A stretch of DNA of 47,855 nt from Actinomycetes bacterium (GCA_021794655.1 JAJYQJ010000100.1:1-47855), one strand, 5' to 3'. Shown: positions 19,613 to 29,229, counted from the first letter of the stretch. Made by a program: numbers and translations. Notes: generated by a model from the letters alone, not told the origin.

Positions 19613-21580
19613 CTAGAAACAAGGCAGCGCCGGTTTGGCGACCCTTCGCACACCAGTTGAACTACGTGGAGGTAGGCACTTTCCGCGCAGCTCCAGTTCT
19701 ATGGCTCGTTGACCAGGTTGAATCTTGAGTGAGCGCTCCAGCCACATGCGCCCTTTGGAGCTCTGACCAGTTGTAATGTAAACGTATCCGAGGATGTTCA
19801 TTGCCGGCGTGTACCAAGGTGCGTACTTGAGCGCGCGCTTCGCATCGGCGATCGCTTGTGCGTTTCGGCCGTTTTGGTACTCACTCGTGGCAAGTGAAGT
19901 GAGCGTTGCGAAGTCCGTTGGGTCCCTGGAGACTGCAACCTCGTTCCAGTGGATCTCCTTGACACCGGCGTCGCGCACTCCTCCGAGTGCCTGGTAGTTG
20001 TATATCTGGGCGAACTGCAAAGGGGCGTTTGGCCACGGTGAGAGTAGCTCGTTAGCGGTCGTCGCGCTCTCAATCGCAGCTGAGTTCTGGGCGACTTGGT
20101 ACTCGCTGTAAGCACGACCTAACGCTGCGTCGCCGACTAGGAGTGTGGCTGCGGGGAAGACCGCCAAAACCGCCATTAAAAAGATCGCCGTTCGAAGCAA
20201 CGTTGAAGCGTGTGGGGCCGGCTCCTTCTGTTCTGATTCCTTCGTAGTTCCAAACTTGGCCCATATGCGATCGCTCAGGGCCACGGTCCAGCGTTTCTTG
20301 CCGTCAGCGATCGGGTGGAGCTTGAACGATTCGTATGCGGCCGCACCGAGCGCCAGGAAGGCGAGCGGGGTCGTAGCGACGTTGAGTGGTTCAGCGAAGG
20401 TCGAGACCAAGATGATGCCTGAGAACCAGAGCAGGCGTCCGCGCCTGCCGTAAACTGCCAAGACGATCCAGGCGATCAACAGTGCAACGCCGATTAAGCC
20501 GGTCGTGGTCGCGTACTCGACGATGAAGTTGTGGGCGTCTGTAAATGTGCCAACCAGGTTCTTCTCGGAAGCCATTGTGAAAAACGATGAGGTGGCCTCC
20601 CTGAACTGTCCAGGTCCGTAGCCAAAGAGCGGCTTGTGGGCTATAGCGTGAAGCGCTGCCGACCACGCGCTGAGTCGCTGGCCGAAGGTCTCTGCCGTAG
20701 TCGACGTTGCTGCATGGGTAACGACTCCGACTCCGTTTAGAAGCCGCGACAACGTCGACCCCGAAAGTATTCCACCAAGCACGAGACCGGCGAACCCGCC
20801 TGCGGCGCCGGTCGCGCCGCCGGGAAGAGCTGTATCGACACGACCGGACCTGGACAGCCACCTGCGCCGGGCCACGAGGAGCAGCTCGGCAAGCACTATA
20901 AGGACCGCAAAGATTGCGGGAAGGCGTTCTGACCCAACGCCGATGCCCAAAGAGATGACCAGGGTTGGAACCCAAGAGCGCCTGACGTCTTTTATGAATC
21001 GCTCACCAAGGAGAGCGAGGGAAGCAGCGAGTAGCTCTCCCATGAACACCGGGTTCCCCTGAAGACCGCTAGGGAGACCTTGGTAGCCGAACAGCCCTAT
21101 CCTGGAAAGGCCTATCGTCTGCTGGAGGATCGCTACGGCCGCGTTCAGCACTGCACCTCCGACGAGTGCGCTAATCAAGAGTTCGCGGTCGAGGTAGCGA
21201 AGTCCGGTTCCAATAGCCCAGCAGCCGGCGAGCGCGACGATGAAGATGAGTCCTGTGCCCTGGTCGTAGAGCCCGACCGTAGCTAGTACCGGTCTCGTGG
21301 CGCCGACTGTGGAGACTGTCGCTGCCGCGATGAAAGCGATAGCCGCTCGGGCCGCCCAGGTCTCAGTAGCTCCTCGGTCGCTCCGCCCTCTCCCGGCTGC
21401 TCTAGCGATTAGAAGAGGTACTCCTGCGGCGCCCATTATCAGGAGGACGGCTGCCTTTGGTGGCCAAACGCTAGTCGAGAGATTCGGCAGTGCGAGGCAG
21501 GCGAGCAAGAACGCGCCGACCGCGACGAGCCAACCGGTCTTGCTGGGTTGATCGGCTAATAGCGCGGTGGTTGATCCCAT
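19613..21580 (-). CDS. O-antigen ligase-like membrane protein with C-terminal TPR region
   Basis: A 655-residue multispanning protein. About 11 hydrophobic segments run from residue 15 to about 400. They include the Wzy_C/WaaL region with the large loop motif FTDAHNFIVEYATTTGLIG, whose histidine is conserved in O-antigen ligases. After one more span (about 475-500) comes a soluble tail with tetratricopeptide-like helices (TLTSLATSEYQNGR, AIADAKRALKYAP, AMNILGYVYITTGQ). WaaL-TPR fusions are common in Gram-positive and actinobacterial surface-glycan loci. Probable role is polymerisation or transfer of a lipid-linked glycan on the outer face of the membrane. The last 15 or so residues (after LRGKCLP) look untidy, so the true C-terminus may have drifted. 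Confidence 0.85.
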   Translation of the reverse strand: MGSTTALLADQPSKTGWLVAVGAFLLACLALPNLSTSVWPPKAAVLLIMGAAGVPLLIARAAGRGRSDRGATETWAARAAIAFIAAATVSTVGATRPVLATVGLYDQGTGLIFIVALAGCWAIGTGLRYLDRELLISALVGGAVLNAAVAILQQTIGLSRIGLFGYQGLPSGLQGNPVFMGELLAASLALLGERFIKDVRRSWVPTLVISLGIGVGSERLPAIFAVLIVLAELLLVARRRWLSRSGRVDTALPGGATGAAGGFAGLVLGGILSGSTLSRLLNGVGVVTHAATSTTAETFGQRLSAWSAALHAIAHKPLFGYGPGQFREATSSFFTMASEKNLVGTFTDAHNFIVEYATTTGLIGVALLIAWIVLAVYGRRGRLLWFSGIILVSTFAEPLNVATTPLAFLALGAAAYESFKLHPIADGKKRWTVALSDRIWAKFGTTKESEQKEPAPHASTLLRTAIFLMAVLAVFPAATLLVGDAALGRAYSEYQVAQNSAAIESATTANELLSPWPNAPLQFAQIYNYQALGGVRDAGVKEIHWNEVAVSRDPTDFATLTSLATSEYQNGRNAQAIADAKRALKYAPWYTPAMNILGYVYITTGQSSKGRMWLERSLKIQPGQRAIELELRGKCLPPRSSTGVRRVAKPALPCF

Positions 21581-21612
21581 CTGCCGGTCCGCCAGTCGGC
21601 TGCGACTGGGCT

Positions 21613-22017
21613 CTACTCGGTTATCTCTTGGAGGCGCGCGGCGAGATCTCGAGCGCTCTCGTCCGGGGGGGCGGTCTGAAGGGCCATCAGCTTCGCCATG
21701 TCGCCTTCGACCCTTATCTTTCCCGCCATGAACGCCTGCATGCCCGCTTGGGGGTTTCCTTCCACCAAGATAGCTTTCGCGGTCAAATAGTCGACGGTGA
21801 CGGTGAGGTCTGGTGACTCGAGGTGGCCGGTGTCGAGCTCGAGCTCCCCAGAGGTCGTGTCCATGTGGGCGTTGACGCTGCCTTCACCAAAGGGCACCTC
21901 TGTCACGACGAGGTTCATCTGGACTACGTGGGGAACGGCGGGCGAGTTGCCTTTGAACTCCTCGCGGATGCTCTGGGCTTCTTCCAACCACTCCTCGCTC
22001 AGGAACGGATATGGCAC
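21613..22017 (-). CDS. SCP2 sterol-carrier-domain protein
   Basis: A 134-residue single-domain protein. VPYPFLSEEWLEEAQSIREEF leads into strands that end in a hydrophobic helix pattern, AKAILVEGNPQAGMQAFMAG, followed by KIRVEGDMAKLMAL. This G-K-x-x-x-x-G-D-x-x-x-L pattern is the SCP2 signature. Such domains bind lipids or acyl-CoAs. The frame is open far upstream, but that part is antisense to gatC. GTG 22017 is preceded by AAGGAG with a 9-base spacer, which fixes the start. It diverges from gatCAB. Confidence 0.88.
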   Translation of the reverse strand: MPYPFLSEEWLEEAQSIREEFKGNSPAVPHVVQMNLVVTEVPFGEGSVNAHMDTTSGELELDTGHLESPDLTVTVDYLTAKAILVEGNPQAGMQAFMAGKIRVEGDMAKLMALQTAPPDESARDLAARLQEITE

Positions 22018-22105
22018 AGCTCTCAACTCCTTAGGTTCTTGGGTCTTTGAATCAGCGTTGGGTACGTTACTCGCGTCAGCGATAGCATGCCGTACGTGAG
22101 TCGTC

Positions 22106-22133
22106 TTGTCATGCCAAAGGGTGGTTGTTATGT
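22106..22133 (+). promoter_or_regulatory. Promoter for the gatCAB operon
   Basis: TTGTCA (22106-22111) and TTATGT (22128-22133) are separated by 16 bases, in the gap between the divergent SCP2 gene and gatC. The message would carry about 70 untranslated bases before gatC. Confidence 0.4.
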
Positions 22134-22213
22134 CTGAAGCTGGGCCGTTTACCGCAGTAGGTGGTCGAAACGGGGTGCTCGTGAGCGACGTTTTCGCAGG
22201 AGGACACCGGTGA
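22130..22213 (+). CDS. Possible 27-residue upstream ORF overlapping gatC
   Basis: An ATG frame beginning MSEAGPFTAVGG ends in a TGA that overlaps the gatC GTG as GTGA. It lacks a convincing ribosome site, and its ATG lies inside the putative -10 hexamer, so if that promoter is real the ORF is not on the message. Recorded because overlap with gatC would couple translation. Confidence 0.15.
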   Translation: MSEAGPFTAVGGRNGVLVSDVFAGGHR

Positions 22214-22506
22214 AGCTGAGCCGCAGCGAAGTCGTCCACGTGGCCAATCTGGCCCGTCTCGACTTGAGCGAGGTCGAAGTCGAGCTGTTCACGGAGCAGC
22301 TGGGTTTGATCCTCGAGCATGCGACCGACATCGGCGCGCTGGATCTCGACGGCGTGGAACCGACGGCACGTCCGGTGCCCCAAGAGAACGTGATGAGGCA
22401 AGACGAGGTGCGTCCCGGGTTGGATCGACGTGACGTGCTCTCCTCGGCGCCGGCCGTGGAGAGCAACCGATTCTTGGTGCCGCGGATCATCGGTGAAGAG
22501 CCGTGA
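22210..22506 (+). CDS. gatC: Asp/Glu-tRNA amidotransferase subunit C
   Basis: A 98-residue GatC, the small subunit that wraps around GatA and GatB and stabilises the complex. It begins LSRSEVVHVANLARLDLSE, the family signature, and carries the typical Pro-Thr-Ala-Arg-Pro and DEVRPGL segments. GTG 22210 follows GCAGGAGG (22196-22203), a strong ribosome site. The stop overlaps gatA as GTGA, so the operon is translationally coupled. Confidence 0.96.
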   Translation: MKLSRSEVVHVANLARLDLSEVEVELFTEQLGLILEHATDIGALDLDGVEPTARPVPQENVMRQDEVRPGLDRRDVLSSAPAVESNRFLVPRIIGEEP

Positions 22507-23984
22507 GCGCTCGTGATGTGAGTCGTGGACTCCCTCTGGACGCGTTCACGATAGCTTCTGAGGTCAGATCCCATGAGCGTTCCGCTCGATCGGTCGTCGA
22601 AGAGGTGATCGAATCGATAGAGCGAGGGGACTCCGAGATCCGGTCGTTTGTCTCGCTGATGGCCGAGTCCGCACTTAAGAGGGCCGAGGTTGTAGACGAG
22701 ATCGTCGCGAACGGCTGCGACCCGGGGAGGCTCGCGGGGGTACCGGTAGCGCTGAAGGACAATCTATGTACGAAGGGGGCTGCGACGACGTGCTCGTCTC
22801 GCATCTTGGAGGGGTGGATCCCGCCGTATGACGCGACGGTCGTGGAGAAACTGAGAGACGCGGGTGCGATAGTCGTTGGAAAGACGAACATGGACGAGTT
22901 CGCAATGGGGTCGTCCACCGAGACGTCGTTCTACGGACCGACTCGTAATCCACACGACACGACGAAGGTTCCCGGCGGTTCGAGTGGCGGGTCGGCCGCT
23001 GCGGTAGCCGCCGGGTTCGTGCCACTCGCACTCGGCTCCGACACCGGAGGGTCCATCCGCCAGCCCGCGGCGCTCTGTGGCGTCGTCGGGATGAAACCTA
23101 CCTATGGCAGGGTGTCACGATACGGGCTCATAGCGTTCGCGAGCTCGCTCGACCAGATCGGGCCGTTTGCGCGAAGCGTCGCCGAGGCGGCCGCTCTCTA
23201 CGAAGTGATATCGGGTCACGACGAAAGGGACTCGACGTCGCTCCTGAAGTCAGAGCAGGAGACGACCGAAGAAGCGCTGACCCGAGGGGTTGCAGGACTC
23301 CGCGTCGGCGTCGTGACAGAGCTGTTGGACGCGATGGCGCCACAGGTAGTGAGCAGGGTGCGTGAGGCGGCGGACGCACTCGGCTTAAGTGGAGCGGACG
23401 TCGAAGAGGTTTCGATACCAGAGCTGCGCTACGCACTGTCGGCGTACTACTTGATCGCGCCCGCCGAAGCGTCGTCCAATCTCGCTCGCTACGACGGAGT
23501 CAGGTACGGGCTACGGGTCGACGCAGACGACGTCGCGTCGATGAACGCAGCGTCGAGGACGGCTGGATTCGGTCCCGAGGTGAAACGGCGGATCATGCTC
23601 GGCACCTATGCGCTCTCCGCTGGGTACTACGACGCCTACTACGGCCAGGCGCAAAAGGTACGCACCCTATTGATCGCCGCGTTCGACAAGGTCTATGAGC
23701 GCTTCGACGTCTTGGTCGGGGCGACCAGCCCGGAGACCGCGTTCGAACTGGGAGCGAAGTCGAGTGACCCTATCGCGATGTACTTGAGCGACGTATGTAC
23801 GATCCCGTCCAACCTGGCCGGGCACCCCGCGATTAGCGTACCGTTTGGATCGGGCGAGGGCGGGCTCCCGGTTGGGGTGCAGGTACTCGCTCCAGCGCTA
23901 CACGAGAACGAGATGTTCACTGTCGGAGCTGTGATCGAGAGGGCCGCGTCGGATGCACGAAACGTCGGTGAGGCGGCAACGTGA
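22503..23984 (+). CDS. gatA: Asp/Glu-tRNA amidotransferase subunit A
   Basis: The glutaminase and amide-transferring subunit, 493 residues. The amidase-signature catalytic triad is visible: lysine in [11 protein letters not shown], the cis-serine in [14 protein letters not shown] and the nucleophile in [12 protein letters not shown]. Downstream, [13 protein letters not shown] and [12 protein letters not shown] are GatA-specific. It frees ammonia from glutamine and passes it to GatB, correcting Glu-tRNA-Gln or Asp-tRNA-Asn. Both ends overlap neighbours as GTGA (gatC at 22503-22506, gatB at 23981-23984), a tightly coupled operon. Confidence 0.98.
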   Translation: MSARDVSRGLPLDAFTIASEVRSHERSARSVVEEVIESIERGDSEIRSFVSLMAESALKRAEVVDEIVANGCDPGRLAGVPVALKDNLCTKGAATTCSSRILEGWIPPYDATVVEKLRDAGAIVVGKTNMDEFAMGSSTETSFYGPTRNPHDTTKVPGGSSGGSAAAVAAGFVPLALGSDTGGSIRQPAALCGVVGMKPTYGRVSRYGLIAFASSLDQIGPFARSVAEAAALYEVISGHDERDSTSLLKSEQETTEEALTRGVAGLRVGVVTELLDAMAPQVVSRVREAADALGLSGADVEEVSIPELRYALSAYYLIAPAEASSNLARYDGVRYGLRVDADDVASMNAASRTAGFGPEVKRRIMLGTYALSAGYYDAYYGQAQKVRTLLIAAFDKVYERFDVLVGATSPETAFELGAKSSDPIAMYLSDVCTIPSNLAGHPAISVPFGSGEGGLPVGVQVLAPALHENEMFTVGAVIERAASDARNVGEAAT

Positions 23985-25435
23985 GTGTTGATCGCAACTC
24001 GTTCGAGACCGTGATCGGCCTCGAGGTCCACTGCGAGCTCCTGACCGCGACGAAGCTGTTTTGTGGCTGTCCGAACGTCTTCGGCGAGGAGCCAAATACC
24101 AACATATGCCCGGTGTGTCTTGGCCTTCCGGGCTCGTTGCCTGTATTGAACAGCCAAGCCGTCGAGCTCGCGATGCGAATAGGACTGGCTCTCAACTGCG
24201 AGATCCGGCCGTCGAGTTTTCATCGCAAGAACTACTTCTATCCCGACCAGGCAAAGGACTACCAGATCAGCCAGTACGACGAACCGATCAACTCAAACGG
24301 GTTTCTGGAGCTTCCAGACGGGTCAAGAGTCGGAGTTACGAGAGCGCACCTCGAAGAGGATACCGGAAAGACGACCCACGTCGGCGGCGGTGGACGGGTC
24401 CACTCTGCCGAGCGCTCTCTCGTTGACTACAACCGCTCCGGCGTGCCGCTCGTCGAGATCGTGAGCGAACCAGACATTCGGAGTGGAGCCCAGGCTCGCG
24501 CGTACGTGTCGGAGCTGCGATCGATTCTTGTCGCGACGAGAGCATCGGACGGGAAGATGGAAGAGGGGTCGATGCGCGTCGACGCGAACGTCTCTGTGCG
24601 ACCACTGGGCGCGACGGAGTTCGGGACTCGCTGCGAGGTGAAGAACCTCAACTCACTTCGCTCGCTCACGAGAGCGATCGACTACGAGGCCGCTCGTCAG
24701 ATCGAGTTGATCAACAACGGCGAAGAGGTCCAGCAAGAGACGAGACACTGGGATGAAGACTCCGGCTCGACGTCCTCGATGCGATCGAAGGAAGAGGCGT
24801 ACGACTACCGCTACTTCCCCGAGCCGGACCTGGTGCGCCTCGCGCCCGACGATGCGTGGATCGCGTCGGTGAGAGAGTCGCTCGGGCCACTTCCAGCAAG
24901 GCGCCGCGCGAAGCTCGTTTCGTTGCTCGGCGGCTCCCCGAGCGGGCCAGAGATGGATCAGGTGCTCGCCACGGTGGAGTTGGATCTCGACTTCTTGGTG
25001 ATCGAGGCGGCCAAAGCGGGGGCGCCCGCCGCGCTCGCACTCGCGAGGGCGTCGAACGAGGTCGCCTCCAACCTCGACGCGCTTCGCTCTCTTGACCCGG
25101 CAGCGTTCTCTACGACGGTCCAGATGGAGTCCAGAGGGGACCTCTCTTCCACCCAGGCAAAGGCCGTCATCGCAGAGTTGATGTCGACCGGCAGGACCGA
25201 CCCGGTCGCAGTAGCGCGCGACAAGGGGTTCGAAGCGATGTCGGGTGAGTTAATCGCCCAAGAGGTCGCAAAGGCAGTCTCCGAGGCGCCACAGGAGTGG
25301 AAGCGGTACCTCTCCGGGGAGGAGAAGCTCTCACAGTTCTTCATCGGCAAGGTCATGAAGGCGACCCGTGGGAAGGCGAACGGTAAAGACGTCGTCGCAG
25401 AGTTGAGGCGACTTAGCGCCTCTGAAGGGGAGTGA
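23981..25435 (+). CDS. gatB: Asp/Glu-tRNA amidotransferase subunit B
   Basis: A 484-residue tRNA-binding kinase subunit that activates the misacylated glutamate or aspartate. It starts [20 protein letters not shown] and has zinc-site cysteines in FCGCPN and CPVCLG. Other blocks are [44 protein letters not shown] and RCEVKNLNS. The C-terminal YqeY/tail domain follows after about residue 330. GTG 23981 overlaps the gatA stop. The GatCAB set implies that the host makes Gln-tRNA or Asn-tRNA by the indirect route. ilvD starts 46 bases beyond its stop with its own putative -10. Confidence 0.98.
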   Translation: MSVDRNSFETVIGLEVHCELLTATKLFCGCPNVFGEEPNTNICPVCLGLPGSLPVLNSQAVELAMRIGLALNCEIRPSSFHRKNYFYPDQAKDYQISQYDEPINSNGFLELPDGSRVGVTRAHLEEDTGKTTHVGGGGRVHSAERSLVDYNRSGVPLVEIVSEPDIRSGAQARAYVSELRSILVATRASDGKMEEGSMRVDANVSVRPLGATEFGTRCEVKNLNSLRSLTRAIDYEAARQIELINNGEEVQQETRHWDEDSGSTSSMRSKEEAYDYRYFPEPDLVRLAPDDAWIASVRESLGPLPARRRAKLVSLLGGSPSGPEMDQVLATVELDLDFLVIEAAKAGAPAALALARASNEVASNLDALRSLDPAAFSTTVQMESRGDLSSTQAKAVIAELMSTGRTDPVAVARDKGFEAMSGELIAQEVAKAVSEAPQEWKRYLSGEEKLSQFFIGKVMKATRGKANGKDVVAELRRLSASEGE

Positions 25436-25468
25436 CCCGGCGCTCGTGCGGCTAAGTGGAGCCGGGCC

Positions 25469-25474
25469 TATGCT
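25469..25474 (+). promoter_or_regulatory. Candidate -10 element for ilvD
   Basis: TATGCT ends 7 bases before the ATG at 25482, suggesting a leaderless transcript from within the gatB-ilvD gap. No -35 match is evident. Confidence 0.3.
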
Positions 25475-25481
25475 CTCGTCT

Positions 25482-27200
25482 ATGCCTTCCAATCCCGAAG
25501 AACTATCCCGACAAGCCGGTGAGCGCCCAGGAATGAAGCCTCGCAGTTACGAGGTGACAGAGGGCGCCGCGAGAGCCCCCGCCAGAGCGATGCTCAGAGC
25601 CGTCGGGATGACCGACGACGACTGGGTCAAGCCCCAAGTCGGGGTCGCTTCCTCCTGGAACGAGGTGACGCCGTGCAACCTGCCGCTCGACAGGCTCGCG
25701 AAGCGGGCAAAGCTCGGGGTAAGAGCTGCGGGGGGCTTCCCGTTTGAGTTCGTTACGATCGCCGTCTCGGACGGGATTTCTATGGGCCACGAGGGAATGA
25801 GGGCCTCTTTGGTGTCGCGGGAGATCATCGCCGACTCGATCGAGACCGTCATGCACGCCGAGCGATTCGACGCGCTCGTCACCTTTGCCGGATGCGACAA
25901 GTCACTTCCAGGAATGCTGATGGCCGCCGCCCGGCTCAACCTTCCGAGCGTCTTCTTGTACGGTGGAACTATCCTGCCCGGAAGGCTGCGAGACCGCGCA
26001 CTTGACATCGTGAGCGTCTTTGAAGCTGTCGGCTCCCACGCCGTCGGTGCTCTGAGCGACGAAGAGTTGGCGTTAATAGAGAACAACGCCTGTCCGACCG
26101 AGGGTTCGTGCGCGGGGATGTTCACCGCGAACACGATGGCCGCCGTCGGAGAGGCGCTCGGGATGTCGCTTCCCGGGAGCGCATCTGTGCCCGCCGTCGA
26201 TCGGCGTAGGGACGACTTCGCCTACGACTCCGGCCGCGCGGTCGTCGCCCTCCTCGAAGCCGGTCTACGTCCGCGTCAGATCATGACGAAGTCCGCCTTC
26301 AAGAACGCGATCGCGGTCGTAATGGCGCTCGGCGGCTCCACCAACGCCGTCCTTCACCTCCTCGCAATCGCGAACGAGGCACGAGTCGATCTCAGCCTCG
26401 ACGACTTCAACGAAGTCTCGAAACGTGTTCCCCATCTCGCAGACACGAAGCCGCACGGGAAGTTCCACATGTCAGACCTCGATCGCATCGGCGGCGTCCC
26501 CGTCGTCATGCAAGAGCTCTTGAGTGCCGGACTGATCGACGGAGGCTGCCTCACGGTGTCGGGAAAGACCGTCGCCGAGAACCTCACCGCACTCAAGGTC
26601 CCCTCACCCGACGGTGACGTCGTCCATCCGCTCTCCAACCCGATCCATGAAGGAGGCGGAATCGTCGTCTTGTCCGGTTCGCTCGCACCCAAGGGTTCCG
26701 TCGTCAAGGTCGCCGGTCTCGACGACCTCTTCTTCGAAGGTACCGCGAGAGTCTTCGACGGCGAACCCGCGGCAATGGACGCGATCATCGCCGGCTCCAT
26801 AGAGCCCGGGACGGTCCTCGTGATCCGTTACGAAGGCCCAAAGGGTGGTCCTGGGATGCGCGAGATGCTCGCCGTAACCGGCGCGATGAAGGGAGTCGGG
26901 AGGGGATCGGACTGTGCTCTCGTGACAGACGGCAGGTTCTCCGGGGGTACGCACGGGTTCTGCATCGGCCACGTCGCCCCCGAAGCCGTCGACGACGGTC
27001 CCATCGCGTTAGTGCGCGACGGCGATCGGATCGTTATCGACGTGAACAACCATCGCATCGATTTGGACGTCGACGACGCCGAGCTCGCTTCCCGGCGTGC
27101 TCAAGCCAAGCCCTTCGAGCCCCGCTATACAAGCGGTGTGCTCGCCAAGTACGCGAGACTCGTAACCGGTGCGGATCGCGGCGCGGTGACCGAGCCGTGA
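25482..27200 (+). CDS. ilvD: Dihydroxy-acid dehydratase
   Basis: Dehydrates 2,3-dihydroxy-isovalerate and -methylvalerate, the third common step to valine and isoleucine. Iron-sulfur cysteines are in [11 protein letters not shown] and [50 protein letters not shown] and [12 protein letters not shown] are invariant family blocks. The length of about 572 residues is usual. I place the start at ATG 25482 ([10 protein letters not shown]), behind a TATGCT hexamer. The frame is also open to ATG 25470 and GTG 25446, but those residues are not family-like. It sits between gatCAB and the ilvBNC operon. Confidence 0.97.
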   Translation: MPSNPEELSRQAGERPGMKPRSYEVTEGAARAPARAMLRAVGMTDDDWVKPQVGVASSWNEVTPCNLPLDRLAKRAKLGVRAAGGFPFEFVTIAVSDGISMGHEGMRASLVSREIIADSIETVMHAERFDALVTFAGCDKSLPGMLMAAARLNLPSVFLYGGTILPGRLRDRALDIVSVFEAVGSHAVGALSDEELALIENNACPTEGSCAGMFTANTMAAVGEALGMSLPGSASVPAVDRRRDDFAYDSGRAVVALLEAGLRPRQIMTKSAFKNAIAVVMALGGSTNAVLHLLAIANEARVDLSLDDFNEVSKRVPHLADTKPHGKFHMSDLDRIGGVPVVMQELLSAGLIDGGCLTVSGKTVAENLTALKVPSPDGDVVHPLSNPIHEGGGIVVLSGSLAPKGSVVKVAGLDDLFFEGTARVFDGEPAAMDAIIAGSIEPGTVLVIRYEGPKGGPGMREMLAVTGAMKGVGRGSDCALVTDGRFSGGTHGFCIGHVAPEAVDDGPIALVRDGDRIVIDVNNHRIDLDVDDAELASRRAQAKPFEPRYTSGVLAKYARLVTGADRGAVTEP

Positions 27201-27268
27201 CGTGACCGTGACTGCTACCAACCATGTGGTGTGTCAGGCGATTCGGTGGGGGACTTCGGGTGGGGGAC

Positions 27269-27296
27269 TTGTGCCGTCCCCAAGAACGTGTAACAA
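27269..27296 (+). promoter_or_regulatory. Promoter of the ilvB leader
   Basis: TTGTGC (27269-27274) and TAACAA (27291-27296) are 16 bases apart. Initiation would fall within a few bases of the leader ATG at 27306, leaving essentially no 5' untranslated region. A GGGGAC/GTCCCC hairpin (27263-27281) overlaps the -35 side and may instead belong to the end of ilvD. Confidence 0.45.
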
Positions 27297-27305
27297 TAGA
27301 GATCA

Positions 27306-27368
27306 ATGACGACCGACGCACTTAACGGCGCTGCATCTACGACAGCCGGGCGAGTACTCGTAACCTAG
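27306..27368 (+). CDS. ilvB leader peptide, 20 residues
   Basis: The frame from ATG 27306 encodes 20 residues, the last six being Gly-Arg-Val-Leu-Val-Thr, and stops with TAG at 27366-27368. Consecutive valine and leucine codons directly before a hairpin and terminator, upstream of ilvB, are the classical mark of a branched-chain attenuator. Apart from these codons the peptide is Thr/Ala-rich and has no sign of another job. There is no ribosome site; the start codon is at or near the transcription start, so it would be read as a leaderless ORF. Shortage of valyl- or leucyl-tRNA should stall the ribosome at 27354-27362. Confidence 0.75.
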   Translation: MTTDALNGAASTTAGRVLVT

Positions 27369-27393
27369 GGCGCGACCAAGTTGTCGCGCCCTA
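27366..27393 (+). promoter_or_regulatory. Attenuator hairpin containing the leader stop codon
   Basis: TAGGGCGCGAC (27366-27376) pairs perfectly with GTCGCGCCCTA (27383-27393) around a CAAGTT loop, 11 base pairs. The 5' arm begins with the leader peptide's own TAG, so a ribosome at the stop or on the Val-Leu-Val codons must keep this hairpin open. Confidence 0.85.
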
Positions 27394-27395
27394 TC

Positions 27396-27421
27396 CGACC
27401 TCCCATACGGGAGGTCGTTTT
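27396..27421 (+). terminator. Intrinsic terminator of the ilvB attenuator
   Basis: CGACCTCCC (27396-27404) and GGGAGGTCG (27409-27417) form a 9-bp stem with an ATAC loop, followed by TTTT. The position between leader peptide and ilvB identifies it as the attenuation terminator. Confidence 0.88.
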
Positions 27422-27459
27422 AATTTCCCCAGTTTAATTTCCCCAGTTTAATTTCCCAG
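27419..27459 (+). repeat. 14-bp tandem repeat immediately after the ilvB attenuator
   Basis: TTTAATTTCCCCAG occurs at 27419 and 27433, and a copy lacking one C at 27447-27459. The first unit overlaps the terminator's T-run, so the array supplies further U-rich stretches downstream of the terminator. Confidence 0.9.
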
Positions 27460-27492
27460 TAGAACGTTTAAGAGCATGAGAGGAATAGAGCT

Positions 27493-29229
27493 ATGCAACT
27501 GACCGGAGCGCAAGCCCTGATAAAGAGCCTCGAGCAAGAACGCGTCGAGGTGGTATTTGGACTCCCGGGTGGGGCGATCCTGCCGGTCTACGACCCGATT
27601 ATCGACTCTTCGATACGTCACGTCCTAGTCCGTCATGAGCAAGGCGCCGGGCACATGGCCGAGGGCTACGCGATCGTAACGGGACGACCCGGGGTCGCGA
27701 TGGTCACGAGCGGTCCGGGTGCGACCAACATTGTAACTCCTCTGTCCAACGCGTTCATGGACTCGACGCCCCTCGTCGTCGTCTCTGGACAGGTCGCGAC
27801 GCGCTCGATTGGAACCGACGCATTTCAAGAGTGCGACATAACCGGTGTGACAATTGGGATCACCAAGCACAACTGGTTAGTGAAGGATCCAGCTGACATT
27901 CCAAGAACGGTCGCCGCCGCATTCCACGTCGCCACTACCGGGCGGCCCGGGCCGGTCCTGATCGACCTGCCAAAGGACGTCGCGAACGCGACGATGGAGT
28001 GGTACTGGCCCGAGTCCGTCGAGGATCTCGACTTGCCGGGCTATAACCCCGTGATGGGAGCCGACCCTTCCTTGATCGAAAAGGCCGTCGAACTGATCGA
28101 CTCGGCGAAGCGTCCTGTCATCTACGCTGGGGGCGGCATCTTGAAGGCCCGTGCCTGTGAGGCGTTGCTCGCCCTCGCAGAGAGAACACAGATTCCAGTC
28201 GTCACGACCCTGATGGCAAGAGGCGCTTTTCCCGACTCCCATCCGTTGTGCCTCGGGATGCCCGGGATGCACGGCAACTACACCGCGGTGACCGCGATGC
28301 AGCGTTCGGATCTCTTGATTGCGCTCGGTTCGCGATTTGACGATCGTGTCACCGGCAAGATCGACGCGTTCGCTCCCGAGGCGAGAGTCGTTCACGTGGA
28401 CATCGACGCCGCTGAACTGGGTAAGGTTCGTAAACCTGACGTCGGCGTCGTCGGCGACTGTAGGGTCGTGATCGAAGAGATGCTGAGCTGTATCGACGCG
28501 AACGCTCCTAAGCGATCTGGCGCCCCGGTGGACCTTGGGCCGTGGTGGGATGAGCTGCACGGGTATCAGAAGCGTTTTCCGCTCTACTACGACCGCGACA
28601 CGACGGGTCCTATCAAACCAGAGATGGTCGTCGAATCGCTGAGAGATCTGTCTCCAAGAGATACCGTCGTCGTCTCGGGGGTGGGTCAACACCAGATGTG
28701 GGCCTCGCAGTACTGGACGTTCGACCATCCCTACACTTGGGTCAACTCCGGTGGAGCAGGAACTATGGGCTTTGCGGTTCCCGCCGCCGTCGGGGCAAAA
28801 GTCGGCCGTCCGGACCGCACCGTCTGGGCGATCGACGGTGACGGTTGCTTCCAGATGACCGCCCAAGAGCTCGTCACCGCAACCGCCGAAGGCATCCCTA
28901 TAAAGGTCGCGATATTGAACAACGCGTACCTGGGGATGGTGCGTCAGTGGCAAGAGATGTTCTATGAGGAGCGCTATTCGGAGGTCTATCTCTCTCCGGA
29001 CCTCCCAGACTACGTGAAGTGGGCGGAGGCGATGGGCTGCGTCGGCCTGCGCGCCGAGACCCAAGACGAAGTGATCCCGGTCATCGAAAAGGCTAACTCG
29101 ATAGACGACCGCCCAGTCGTCGTCGACTTCCGCACGGACGCATTTGAGAAGGTGTATCCGATGGTGCCTGCGGGAGTGTCCAACGACGCGATCGTCGTCC
29201 ATCCAGACCAGGAAGGAGCTACACGATGA
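27493..29229 (+). CDS. ilvB: Acetolactate synthase large subunit
   Basis: The thiamine-diphosphate enzyme that commits pyruvate to valine, leucine and isoleucine. The 578-residue protein has the cofactor-activating glutamate in VRHEQGAGHMAEGYA, the FAD-domain region around RFDDRVTGK, and the ThDP motif from GDGCFQM to ILNN. FQECDITGVT is typical of true AHAS rather than other ThDP enzymes. ATG 27493 follows GAGAGGA (27478-27484) by eight bases. Expression probably depends on read-through of the attenuator at 27306-27421. It overlaps ilvN by ATGA. Confidence 0.98.
   Translation: MQLTGAQALIKSLEQERVEVVFGLPGGAILPVYDPIIDSSIRHVLVRHEQGAGHMAEGYAIVTGRPGVAMVTSGPGATNIVTPLSNAFMDSTPLVVVSGQVATRSIGTDAFQECDITGVTIGITKHNWLVKDPADIPRTVAAAFHVATTGRPGPVLIDLPKDVANATMEWYWPESVEDLDLPGYNPVMGADPSLIEKAVELIDSAKRPVIYAGGGILKARACEALLALAERTQIPVVTTLMARGAFPDSHPLCLGMPGMHGNYTAVTAMQRSDLLIALGSRFDDRVTGKIDAFAPEARVVHVDIDAAELGKVRKPDVGVVGDCRVVIEEMLSCIDANAPKRSGAPVDLGPWWDELHGYQKRFPLYYDRDTTGPIKPEMVVESLRDLSPRDTVVVSGVGQHQMWASQYWTFDHPYTWVNSGGAGTMGFAVPAAVGAKVGRPDRTVWAIDGDGCFQMTAQELVTATAEGIPIKVAILNNAYLGMVRQWQEMFYEERYSEVYLSPDLPDYVKWAEAMGCVGLRAETQDEVIPVIEKANSIDDRPVVVDFRTDAFEKVYPMVPAGVSNDAIVVHPDQEGATR

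Noticed and set aside
21613-22401. Long version of the SCP2-domain protein starting at 22401
   Set aside because: The extra N-terminal part is antisense to gatC; a strong AAGGAG before GTG 22017 marks the real start.
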